Assembly: GCA_030589965.1 (NCBI GenBank)
Contig: JAUUZM010000132.1
Span: forward strand, 1-7,974
Reading direction: 5' to 3'
Source: Bacteroides sp.
Lineage (GTDB): Bacteria; Bacteroidota; Bacteroidia; Bacteroidales; SM23-62
Length of the DNA stretch: 7,974 nucleotides
Position numbers and translations under genes: made by a program. Below the pieces are notes generated by a model. The model ran no database searches and was not told the DNA's origin. It saw only the letters and a list, made by a program, of their open reading frames with translations. Shown piece by piece: positions 1-6,821 of this stretch. Numbering within the stretch: the stretch's first letter is position 1; every line of letters starts with the position of its first letter.

Positions 1-632
1 AAATGATGAACACTCTCCTTGGTGATGGCCGGAGCTTCAGCTGTGCCCGTACTCAATTCTCCGAACAGTTCAGATATTTTTGATAATTCACGTTGAATAA
101 CCGTGGTTATTTCAAAGCGCTCAGTCATGATATCGTAAAGAAGGACACCCTTTTCCCCGGCCGTTTTGAAAGCTTCTTCGAGCAGGATAAAATCGGCCTC
201 ATTAATCACCATGGGTTTGTCGGCAAAAACATTTAAACCGGCTTCAATGGCAGTCTTAATATATTCCGTTTTCCTGGCATTATTACCGGAAACCATCATT
301 ACATTCCCGGGTTTTTCTGCAATCATTTTCTCAAGGTAATCAGGTCCTGTGTAAACCTTTTCAATCCAGGATGTGGGATTTTCAGCTCTTGTATTAAAAC
401 CTTCGATGCGTGCCAGGTGGATGTCTACATCTGCACCTTCCGGTCCATATACATAAACGCTGGGGTCTACCTGATCATACATGGACTTCTGCACCAGGGC
501 AGCGTGAAAATGCCCAGGATCAAGGGTCATTAGTACTACTTTTTCCATATCGCTTGATTTTTGAGGCCTTCCTCCACATCCTGAGATGCAAAAGATCAGA
601 CCTGCAATGGTAATTAGGGATAAGATTTTCAT
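1..632 (-). CDS. Gfo/Idh/MocA-like oxidoreductase, lipoprotein, N-terminal part (C-terminus beyond window)
   Basis: I read 210 codons from the ATG at 632 on the minus strand; the gene runs off the left edge, so about half is probably missing. Residues 1-19 form a lipoprotein signal: a short basic start, a hydrophobic stretch and the lipobox ISGC with Cys19 as the lipid-modified residue. This places the protein on the periplasmic side of a membrane. The mature part starts its Rossmann-like domain at about residue 31 with LMTLDPGHFHAALVQ, where most Gfo/Idh/MocA enzymes have GxGxxG. Further on are MMVSGNNARKTEYIKTAIEAG (about 112-132) and VFADKPMVIN (135-144); the DKP at 138-140 corresponds to the family's EKP motif. 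From memory, the DPGHFHAAL loop marks a Bacteroidota group annotated with a 'putative oxidoreductase C-terminal domain'. The substrate is unknown. It is transcribed divergently from the toxin-antitoxin pair. Confidence 0.85.
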   Translation of the reverse strand, partial: MKILSLITIAGLIFCISGCGGRPQKSSDMEKVVLMTLDPGHFHAALVQKSMYDQVDPSVYVYGPEGADVDIHLARIEGFNTRAENPTSWIEKVYTGPDYLEKMIAEKPGNVMMVSGNNARKTEYIKTAIEAGLNVFADKPMVINEADFILLEEAFKTAGEKGVLLYDIMTERFEITTVIQRELSKISELFGELSTGTAEAPAITKESVHH

Positions 633-736
633 AGCTGGCTATAATTGATGTTAAAGATCAAGTATGCAGATTTAGTTAATTTTTGGCTAAGAAGCAACGA
701 TAGCAGCGATAAATATATCAAAACAATCTGCATGCA

Positions 737-761
737 ACCTATATTATGACTATATTTAGGT
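737..761 (+). promoter_or_regulatory. Imperfect palindrome with -7-like box, candidate toxin-antitoxin operator/promoter
   Basis: A 25-base imperfect inverted repeat begins ACCTATAT and ends ATTTAGGT. The outer five bases of each arm match perfectly and 8 of 12 positions per arm are symmetric. Inside it, TATATTTA at 751-758 matches the Bacteroidota -7 element TAnnTTTG at all fixed positions except the last. The antitoxin ATG lies 35 bases downstream. Phd/YefM antitoxins usually repress their own operon by binding palindromes over the promoter, so the position fits. No clear -33 TTTG is visible. The assignment is inferred from position and symmetry only, in an AT-rich region where such matches arise easily. 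Confidence 0.35.
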
Positions 762-796
762 CGACAAATTTTTAAATACAATATAAGGAGAGAATT

Positions 797-1078
797 ATGA
801 GAGCAAGTGAAGCAATAAAACCAATAAGTTATTTGAAAACTCATGCATCACAATTGATTCGCGATGTTTCGAAAAATCAACAGACAATGATCATAACTCA
901 AAATGGAGAAGCAAAAGTCATTTTGCAGGATATCAAATTATATGAACAGACCCAGGAAAGCCTTGCTTTCTTGAAAATATTAGCATTGAGTAATAAATCT
1001 TTAAAAGATGGAAATGTCAAATCATTTGATCAAACTTTTAATGATACTCGTAAAAGGATAAAAGAAGAGAATAAATGA
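797..1078 (+). CDS. Type II antitoxin, Phd/YefM family
   Basis: This 93-residue protein should neutralise the toxin encoded just downstream and repress the operon. Residues 1-50 fit the Phd/YefM DNA-binding and dimerisation fold: ASEAIKPISYLKTHASQLI (3-21) gives the first strand and helix, and TMIITQNGEAKVILQD (30-45) is the typical strand-turn-strand. A helix follows (LYEQTQESLAFLKILAL, 48-64). The charged tail (65-93) is probably the toxin-binding segment, disordered until bound. The start is supported by a strong Shine-Dalgarno site, AAGGAG at 785-790, six bases before the ATG. The stop codon overlaps the toxin start as ATGA, which suggests translational coupling. Base composition is AT-rich compared with the downstream glycan genes. 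Family assignment is confident; the binding partner is inferred from adjacency. Confidence 0.92.
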   Translation: MRASEAIKPISYLKTHASQLIRDVSKNQQTMIITQNGEAKVILQDIKLYEQTQESLAFLKILALSNKSLKDGNVKSFDQTFNDTRKRIKEENK

Positions 1079-1401
1079 AAAGATATGGTATCTATTTTAT
1101 TGCTGATGCAGAAGAAGATTTATTTAATATATATAGTTATGTTGCAACCTATGATTCTGTCACAAAAGCTAAAAACCTATTAGAGAAAATAGAAGAAACC
1201 TGTAAGAACTTATCCATTATTCCAGACAGAGGTCATATTCCACCTGAGTTAGAAAGAATAGGTATATTCAATTACAAAGAGATTCATTACAAACCATATA
1301 GAATTATTTATCATATAATAGAAAGTAAAATTCACATTCATTGCATCTTAGATGGTCGAAGGGATTTACAGCAATTGTTGCAGGAACGATTAATACGCTA
1401 A
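1075..1401 (+). CDS. Type II toxin, ParE/RelE superfamily
   Basis: This 108-residue protein has the ParE/RelE toxin layout. An N-terminal strand leads into a helical hairpin (about 11-45, AEEDLFNIYSYVATYDS onward). The loop SIIPDRGHIPPEL (47-59) follows, then strands containing YKEIHYKPYRIIYHI (67-81) and IHIHCILDGRRDLQQLLQ (86-103). The C-terminal DGRRDLQ..L..RL pattern and the helical hairpin resemble ParE more than the ribosome-dependent RelE. ParE toxins act on DNA gyrase and RelE toxins cut mRNA in the ribosome; the sequence alone does not settle the target. The start overlaps the antitoxin stop by four bases (ATGA), so the two are co-translated. Sampled lines here are as low as about 22% GC, well below the flanking genes, as expected for a mobile module. 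The frame is intact and full length for the family. Confidence 0.92.
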   Translation: MKRYGIYFIADAEEDLFNIYSYVATYDSVTKAKNLLEKIEETCKNLSIIPDRGHIPPELERIGIFNYKEIHYKPYRIIYHIIESKIHIHCILDGRRDLQQLLQERLIR

Positions 1402-1452
1402 TTGAAATCAAACTTCTAAAGCCCTGAGACAATCAGTTTCCAGTTCCTGTTC

Positions 1453-1470
1453 CTAATTATAAATAATCAG
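1453..1470. promoter_or_regulatory. Palindrome upstream of the secreted-protein operon
   Basis: An 18-base imperfect palindrome, CTAATTATAAATAATCAG, has arms CTnATTAT and ATAATnAG around a central AA. It ends 10 bases upstream of the -7-like box at 1481-1488, so it would cover the region where a -33 element or a regulator site is expected. This makes it a candidate operator. AT-rich sequence yields short palindromes by chance, so support is weak. Confidence 0.22.
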
Positions 1471-1480
1471 TTGAACATAA

Positions 1481-1488
1481 TATATTTG
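1481..1488 (+). promoter_or_regulatory. Bacteroidota-type -7 promoter element for the secreted-protein operon
   Basis: TATATTTG matches the Bacteroidota -7 consensus TAnnTTTG exactly. It lies 22 bases before the ATG at 1511, which would leave a short leader with a transcription start near 1494. A weak Shine-Dalgarno-like AGGAAA sits at 1503-1508. No convincing TTTG -33 element is seen. There is no obvious terminator between the toxin stop at 1401 and this site, so some readthrough from the toxin-antitoxin unit is possible. Confidence 0.42.
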
Positions 1489-1510
1489 TGACCTAAATTA
1501 ACAGGAAAAT

Positions 1511-3217
1511 ATGAAAAACATATTGGTTTCTTTGCTTGCCCTGGCATTTATTATTCCCTCGCTAAAGGCTCAGAAATCACATGAATCGAATTTTCGACTA
1601 TTTCCCTTTGGGGAACAAGGTCAGATAAAAATGACCTATGATGCCAGGCAGCGACCTAATTGTGTGTATGTAAACGGGAAAGTTTATCTCGCATTTAATG
1701 CAGGAGCAGATGCCGGAAAAACAGGTAAATCAAAAACAAAACCCATGGTGCTTACTTTTGATGTGGTATCTGAGAAATTTTCCAACATAGTAACATTGGG
1801 CATTGAATCAAGTGATCATCATGACGGACCCGTTATATGGGCAGACATGGAGGAAAAACTGCATATTTTCTATGGCTGGCATCACGATCTGGGCAAACAC
1901 CTGGTTTCAAATGAGGCCCTTAGCATCGGAAGCAGCCTGGCCGATTGGGGTATATCCACTGCACCCTCATCCAAAATGTCTTATCCCTGGATGAGTCGGA
2001 TTTACGATGATAAACAGCTGGTATTTTACCGGACGGATGGACACTACAGCTCATGGACCTATCGCATTACCAGTGACAAGGGCAAAACCTGGGAGGCACC
2101 GGAGAATGATGTGACGGACCTTGACATCCACCTGGGAATGGATACCGACTGGTCTATCTACCCCGGCAAGGCAGTGAGCAATGATGGGAATTACTTACAT
2201 ATAGGTTTCTTCGCCTATGACGATTATAAAAGACCAAGATCTCCCGAGGAAATAGCCAGCGGGGAACTGGACAAGACGAGACAGCATAACCCCCTTTACG
2301 AAAATCGCCGGGTTAGCTACAACTACAATCTATATTATGTAAAAGTTGACCTTAGAACCCATGAAGTGAAGAACTATAAAGGTGAGATTATTAAGACGCC
2401 CATTGATCTATCAACAGCAAACAGCAAATGTATGATCTGGGATACGGAATGGCGTGGAAGCAGTATTGTCCCTTCCCTTTTGGTAAACAAGAACGACGAG
2501 GTTAGTTTTCTCCACAACCTTTCGGATGTTCAGCATGAAGACTCCCTTGATTATCATTACGTCAGATTTGTTGAGGGAGAATGGAAACATACCCGCATCA
2601 CGGAGTCCAACCACGAGTGGAACAGCGGCCATATTGCAGAAGACGAAAACGGTACCCTGCATGCTTATGTTATCATAGGAGAAGGATATTTTAATTCGGA
2701 TGGTTACATGGACAAACACGGAGGAGGGAATATTGAAGAGTGGATTTCTACAGATAAGGGAGATACATGGACTATGTTGCAGGATATTACTCCGGACACC
2801 AGCCTCTATCCCGGTTGGAAATTCAATAATATCCAGCCTGTCAAAAAACCCGATGGCAGCATGGTCGAAGGAATGCTTCTCTTTTACGGCTGGAAACACC
2901 CGGATGATCCCGAAGGCAAAGCATTCCTTTTGATTGACAAAAAGCTCCTCAGCAGTACAGTTTCTGAGAACAATGAAGTTGCTCATAAACTAAGCGTATT
3001 CCCAAATCCGGCAAACCATATCCTGAGTGTGAAGTTTGCGGGTTCTGGAATCAATAAAATAATGATTAATAATTTAACGGGTCAGACCCTTTATAATGAA
3101 ACTTCAACTTCGAATTCTTCTAGGATTAATATTGCACATCTATGCAGTGGGATATACCTGCTAAAAGCGGAAAACGAGTACGGAGTTAATATTGTAAAAT
3201 TTATTAAAGCAAATTAG
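1511..3217 (+). CDS. Secreted BNR-4 type beta-propeller protein, candidate polysaccharide lyase, T9SS cargo
   Basis: The 568-residue protein starts with a Sec signal peptide (1-20, cleavage probably after LKA, before Gln21) and ends with a T9SS type A sorting domain (about 494-568, LSVFPNPANH to the end). It should therefore leave the cell or be anchored on its surface. Residues 35-480 look like a BNR-4 propeller: repeated blade strands with S/T-D-K-G-x-T-W turns (188-194, 414-420) and the family landmarks SSDHHDGPVIW (100-110), IFYGWHHDLGKHL (119-131), SYPWM (157-161), VFYRTDGHYSSWTYR (171-185). In the PL24/PL25 ulvan lyases, which share this fold, catalysis uses His, Tyr and Arg residues from these blades; His103/104, His124/125, Arg174, His178 and Tyr184 are the candidates here. 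Lyase activity is inferred; a non-catalytic or hydrolase role is possible. It heads a tight operon, 12 bases ahead of the next gene. The start is fixed by the signal peptide. Confidence 0.85.
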   Translation: MKNILVSLLALAFIIPSLKAQKSHESNFRLFPFGEQGQIKMTYDARQRPNCVYVNGKVYLAFNAGADAGKTGKSKTKPMVLTFDVVSEKFSNIVTLGIESSDHHDGPVIWADMEEKLHIFYGWHHDLGKHLVSNEALSIGSSLADWGISTAPSSKMSYPWMSRIYDDKQLVFYRTDGHYSSWTYRITSDKGKTWEAPENDVTDLDIHLGMDTDWSIYPGKAVSNDGNYLHIGFFAYDDYKRPRSPEEIASGELDKTRQHNPLYENRRVSYNYNLYYVKVDLRTHEVKNYKGEIIKTPIDLSTANSKCMIWDTEWRGSSIVPSLLVNKNDEVSFLHNLSDVQHEDSLDYHYVRFVEGEWKHTRITESNHEWNSGHIAEDENGTLHAYVIIGEGYFNSDGYMDKHGGGNIEEWISTDKGDTWTMLQDITPDTSLYPGWKFNNIQPVKKPDGSMVEGMLLFYGWKHPDDPEGKAFLLIDKKLLSSTVSENNEVAHKLSVFPNPANHILSVKFAGSGINKIMINNLTGQTLYNETSTSNSSRINIAHLCSGIYLLKAENEYGVNIVKFIKAN

Positions 3218-3229
3218 ACAGGAAGACTG

Positions 3230-4642
3230 ATGAAGTTCATAGGTGTTACATTACTGCTGTTTTACATTTCTCTCGGAATTCTGTCTGGACAGTCGGGTCT
3301 AAAATATGAAGCCATCAGGATCAACAATAGCCAAGCGATCATTACACAAGCCATGTTTATAACTGCCGGTGTTACTAAGGAAGGTGAAAATATCAATGGA
3401 CCCTCTGTAATTCGCATCCCTGATTGGATTACCCCGGAAAACCGGGCGAATCCTGAGGCAAACTACTATATCTATTTTGCTCATCATTCAGGTGATTACA
3501 TCCGAATGGCCTGGGCAAAAGAAATTGAGGGTCCCTGGAATCTATACCAGATCGGCTCCGATGTAAATGTTGGGGATCGTGGGGTGTTGGATCATGGGGG
3601 AAAGAAAATTTACCTGGAGAACGGCATCAGTATTCCCAGCAACCATCTTGCCTCTCCGGATGCTCATGTGGATCATGAAAACCGGCAGATCATTCTGTAT
3701 TTCCACAGCGGTTCATCAACCTATGTTAATGGGATCGAGGTTAGCAGCCAGTTAAGCTATGTTGCGCCATCCCCCTATGGTCTTCATTTTTATGACAGTA
3801 TTAAACCTGTTTTTCTGGGTCCCTCTTATTTTCGGGTTTTCAGATACCAACAAAATCTATACGCCTTAACCAACGATGGTACTCCTTACCGAGCACTGGA
3901 CGCTGATTCACCCTGGACAGCCCCGGCCGGATTCGATTTTACAGATAGATTATGGAAAAAACACTCTGACAATCCTTTTCAGCGTGATATTACGAGTGCC
4001 GGTATTGAAAAATCTGTGTTGCGTGTGAGGCATACTGCCGTCAGGATAGTCGGAGATGAATTGCAAATTTTTTATAGCCGGCGGGGAGATTCCCCTGAGC
4101 GAATCCAGATGTCAACGATAGATTTAAGCGTTGGTGACTGGAAAAACTGGAATGCATCCTATCCGCCCATTGAACTTATGAGGGCAACTCCCGGATGGGA
4201 AGGGGGTCAGTATACACCAGCCCCCTCGAAAACCTCAAGTGCACCGGAATATGTTAACCAGCTGCGTGATCCTTATGTTTTTGAGGACAATGACTCATCA
4301 CTGTATTTATTTTATACCGCACGGGGAGAAGATGCCATTGGGATTGCAAAGCTTCAGATATCTGCTGCCCTGAGCAATGATGATCATGTACAAAAGTTGC
4401 GCAAGAATGAGTTTTCTGTCTATCCGAATCCAAGTTATGGAACCCTGAATATTTACAATCCCTCTTCGGAAATATTCAATTATGAAATCTATTCCTTAAG
4501 TGGTAGACTTGCAGCAGCCGGAAATAATATCATGAGTAGAACAACTCATATTGACCTGTCAGGGCTATCAAAAGGACTTTATATTATTACCTTAAAATCC
4601 AAAGAAATTACACTCAGATACAAGGTTATTCTGGCTCAATAG
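3230..4642 (+). CDS. Secreted five-bladed beta-propeller protein (GH43/GH32-like fold), T9SS cargo
   Basis: The 470-residue protein has a signal peptide (1-20, cleavage near LSG, before Gln21), a propeller region at about 40-378 and a T9SS type A sorting domain at 395-470 (FSVYPNPSYG onward). The propeller carries repeated strand-turn motifs: NGPSVIRIPDW (56-66), YYIYFAHHSGDYIRMAWA (79-96) with EGPW (100-103), HLASPDAHVD (139-148), PSYFRVFR (198-205), LQIFYSRRGDSPERI (278-292), WEGGQY (323-328) and QLRDPYVFED (344-353) with LYLFYTARGE (358-367). The RDP and GPW patterns resemble the GH43/GH32 five-bladed fold. I recognise this as a recurrent Bacteroidota family but know no proven activity. 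Asp144, Glu324 and Asp347 are candidate acidic catalytic residues; that is a guess from conservation-like context. The start is 12 bases after the previous stop, with AGGAAG at 3220-3225, so co-transcription is very likely. It may be a glycosidase acting on the products of the neighbouring lyase candidates. Confidence 0.8.
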   Translation: MKFIGVTLLLFYISLGILSGQSGLKYEAIRINNSQAIITQAMFITAGVTKEGENINGPSVIRIPDWITPENRANPEANYYIYFAHHSGDYIRMAWAKEIEGPWNLYQIGSDVNVGDRGVLDHGGKKIYLENGISIPSNHLASPDAHVDHENRQIILYFHSGSSTYVNGIEVSSQLSYVAPSPYGLHFYDSIKPVFLGPSYFRVFRYQQNLYALTNDGTPYRALDADSPWTAPAGFDFTDRLWKKHSDNPFQRDITSAGIEKSVLRVRHTAVRIVGDELQIFYSRRGDSPERIQMSTIDLSVGDWKNWNASYPPIELMRATPGWEGGQYTPAPSKTSSAPEYVNQLRDPYVFEDNDSSLYLFYTARGEDAIGIAKLQISAALSNDDHVQKLRKNEFSVYPNPSYGTLNIYNPSSEIFNYEIYSLSGRLAAAGNNIMSRTTHIDLSGLSKGLYIITLKSKEITLRYKVILAQ

Positions 4643-4682
4643 GATGAGTTCCAAGAACATTTTTTAAAAATCTTATACTTTC

Positions 4683-6782
4683 ATGAATCCAATCTCTCAA
4701 TCAAGGTATCTTCTGGCAGGCTTACTATTACTTGCTTCAAACCTGGTATCCGCCCAGTATCAATCCTCTATTTTACACTACGATGACAGTCTCCGGCTTG
4801 TGTATCATTCGGATAAGGATGGGAACTATATCCCGGACTTCTCTCATGCCGGATACAAAAATGGAGAACATGATTTGCCGGTCCTTCCCAATGTTCTGGA
4901 AATTTCCGCCATCTCTGGGGATAATACGGCTCATATACAATCGGCCATAGACTCAGTTTCTTCTTTGGCGTTGGACTCTAATGGTCACCGTGGAGCACTC
5001 CTTCTGAAAGCCGGACTGTATCCCCTTCATGGAGTACTAAAAATAAAACACAGCGGAGTGGTACTAAGAGGATCGGGGAAAGGTGCCGATTCGGCCAGCA
5101 CCATAATCCAGGGGAAAGGTACTGACAGGCGCACGCTGATTGAAATTGGTGGCAAGGATGTATCCAAGTGGAGAGCTGAAGCTTCAGGATCCCGTCAGAA
5201 TATTACGAGTCAATACATCCCTGCCGGCAGCCGTACCTTCGAGGTGGCAGATGCTTCAAAATACACGGTTGGGGATAATATAATCATCAGGCATCCCAGT
5301 ACATCTAAATGGCTGGCTGCTGTGGATCATGGTGGAACAGCGGGCGATGTTCTCTGGAAACCCGGTGAGATCGATATGTATTTCAACCGGTTTATTGCCC
5401 GGATTGAAGGTAACAAAATCAAAGTGGACGCTCCCATTTATCACGAACTTGACCGCTCATTGTCCCAGGCATATGCCTGGATCTATACTAGAGATGGATT
5501 AATCACCGAAACGGGTATAGAGAATCTCAGAATTGATATCCAGACGGCCGGACCTGAAGATGAAAATCATCCATGGGACGGTATTGAATTCGAAGGCGTT
5601 GAAGATTCATGGGCAAAAAATGTTACAGTCCTGCATTTTGGAAAATCCGGTTTCTATTTGAAAGGAGCAACACGAACCAGCATACTGGATTGTTCAGCCA
5701 CTGAGCCGCATAGCGAAGTAGAATCCCCGGACAGATATAATTTTCACCTTGGAACCGCCTGTAATAACATTCTATTTAAAGGTTGCTATGCCTCCCGGGC
5801 AAGGCATGCCTTTGTTTCAAACGGTACTAGCTCGGTAGCAGGTATGGTCTTCACGGCTTGCAGTTCGGTTGAAGAATACACTGGTTCTGAAGGGCACCGC
5901 AGATGGGGTTCAGGTTTTCTCTGGGATAATACCTCTTTTAATTCGGATAATACGGCAAGGGTATTGGGATTGTACAACCGGGGGGATTATGGTACCGGTC
6001 ATGGCTGGACCGGAACGCATCAGGTCGCCTGGAATGTATCAGCACCAAATAATCTGATTGTAATCCAGAAACCACCCATTGGACAGAATTATGCTATTGG
6101 ATGTAAGGGAACAGTAAATAATAAAGGTCCTTTTCCTAATCCGGTGGGATACATTGAAGGAACAGGTAAAAGTATAAATCCTGAGTCTCTGTACGAGGCC
6201 CAATTATCTGAACGCCTGAAATATGGAGCTGGTCCTGATGCCCCGGGAAGATTGAAAGCAACAGATTATTCACTGGCGGACAGCTCCCGGTATATTGACC
6301 TGGAATGGTTGGATATTGCCCTGGATGAAAGTCAATATGTGCTTGAAAGATCCATCGATGATGGAAAAACCTTTGAAGTCCTGGATACCCTGGATCAGAA
6401 CCTGGAATCATACAGGGATACAAACATTCAGCGGGAAAATTATCAATATCGCTTAAAGGCCATAAATGATATCGGAACCTCCCCCTGGTCTAATCTCCTG
6501 CATGTTGATATATTGACCGTCGAATCAGTTTCTCCGCAGGATCAACATGAAATAAATATATTCCCAAATCCCTTCAGCAATCAACTAACAGTAAAATCTT
6601 CCAAGCCGGTTCAGAAAATAGTTTTATACGATGCAACAGGCAGGTTAGTTAAGCAAAAGCTTGTAAAGGATGGATATGAAGTTTCCCTCAATGCAAGTTC
6701 TTTACCGAAGGGGATCTATTTCATTCAAGTTTACTCTGATACTGAGAATCTTGCGGTCAGAAAAATAATCAGGTACCATTAA
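4683..6782 (+). CDS. Secreted pectate-lyase-like right-handed beta-helix protein with FN3 domain, T9SS cargo
   Basis: The 699-residue protein has four parts. A signal peptide covers 1-24 (cleavage after VSA, before Gln25). A right-handed parallel beta-helix of the pectate-lyase superfamily covers about 50-480. A fibronectin type III domain covers about 519-612 (starting APGRLKA, with YVLERS and YQYRLKAIN strands). A T9SS type A sorting domain covers 624-699 (INIFPNPFSN onward). The helix opens with PDFSHAGYKNG and GDNTAHIQSAID, the usual entry of this superfamily, then GALLLKAGLYPL and SGVVLRGSGKG. Later landmarks are HPWDGIEFEGVEDSWAKNVT (296-315), ASRARHAFVSNGT (370-382), SEGHRRWGSGFLWDN (402-416) and PPIGQNYAIGCKG (464-476). 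This is compatible with a polysaccharide lyase or hydrolase, but I cannot place it in a numbered family or name the catalytic residues. It starts 40 bases after the previous stop without a clear Shine-Dalgarno site, which is common in Bacteroidota. It is probably co-transcribed with the two genes before it. Confidence 0.85.
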   Translation: MNPISQSRYLLAGLLLLASNLVSAQYQSSILHYDDSLRLVYHSDKDGNYIPDFSHAGYKNGEHDLPVLPNVLEISAISGDNTAHIQSAIDSVSSLALDSNGHRGALLLKAGLYPLHGVLKIKHSGVVLRGSGKGADSASTIIQGKGTDRRTLIEIGGKDVSKWRAEASGSRQNITSQYIPAGSRTFEVADASKYTVGDNIIIRHPSTSKWLAAVDHGGTAGDVLWKPGEIDMYFNRFIARIEGNKIKVDAPIYHELDRSLSQAYAWIYTRDGLITETGIENLRIDIQTAGPEDENHPWDGIEFEGVEDSWAKNVTVLHFGKSGFYLKGATRTSILDCSATEPHSEVESPDRYNFHLGTACNNILFKGCYASRARHAFVSNGTSSVAGMVFTACSSVEEYTGSEGHRRWGSGFLWDNTSFNSDNTARVLGLYNRGDYGTGHGWTGTHQVAWNVSAPNNLIVIQKPPIGQNYAIGCKGTVNNKGPFPNPVGYIEGTGKSINPESLYEAQLSERLKYGAGPDAPGRLKATDYSLADSSRYIDLEWLDIALDESQYVLERSIDDGKTFEVLDTLDQNLESYRDTNIQRENYQYRLKAINDIGTSPWSNLLHVDILTVESVSPQDQHEINIFPNPFSNQLTVKSSKPVQKIVLYDATGRLVKQKLVKDGYEVSLNASSLPKGIYFIQVYSDTENLAVRKIIRYH

Positions 6783-6821
6783 GTAGCATAATACCTCGTT
6801 GAGATTCTTTATTTTTTTTTT

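Noticed and set aside
410..613. Plus-strand open frame of 67 codons
   Set aside because: It is antisense to the lipoprotein oxidoreductase, whose frame shows clear family motifs across the same bases.
710..717. TATATTTA on the minus strand as a -7 box for the lipoprotein oxidoreductase gene
   Set aside because: The last consensus base is wrong, no -33 element is visible, and the region is AT-rich enough for such matches by chance.
664..734. Nine-base inverted repeat, ATGCAGATT at 664-672 and AATCTGCAT at 725-733
   Set aside because: The arms are 52 bases apart with no promoter or gene boundary that explains them, and a match of this length is not rare in AT-rich sequence of this size.
629..844. 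Minus-strand open frame spanning the divergent region and the antitoxin start
   Set aside because: It overlaps the starts of two well-supported genes and is a low-complexity hydrophobic translation of AT-rich DNA with no family resemblance.
1431..1472. Direct repeat AATCAGTT at 1431-1438 and 1465-1472
   Set aside because: Eight bases, not located at both ends of the toxin-antitoxin pair, so it does not support a target duplication; no other role is evident.
2411..2986. Open frame of 191 codons on the minus strand
   Set aside because: It lies wholly inside the BNR-4 gene on the opposite strand; the plus-strand frame has a signal peptide, propeller motifs and sorting domain, while this one shows no recognisable domain.
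1511..3217. Assigning the BNR-4 protein firmly to ulvan lyase family PL24 or PL25
   Set aside because: The fold and paired histidines agree, but I cannot confirm family-specific motifs without an alignment, and no sulfatase or GH105 gene is in view to support ulvan as substrate.
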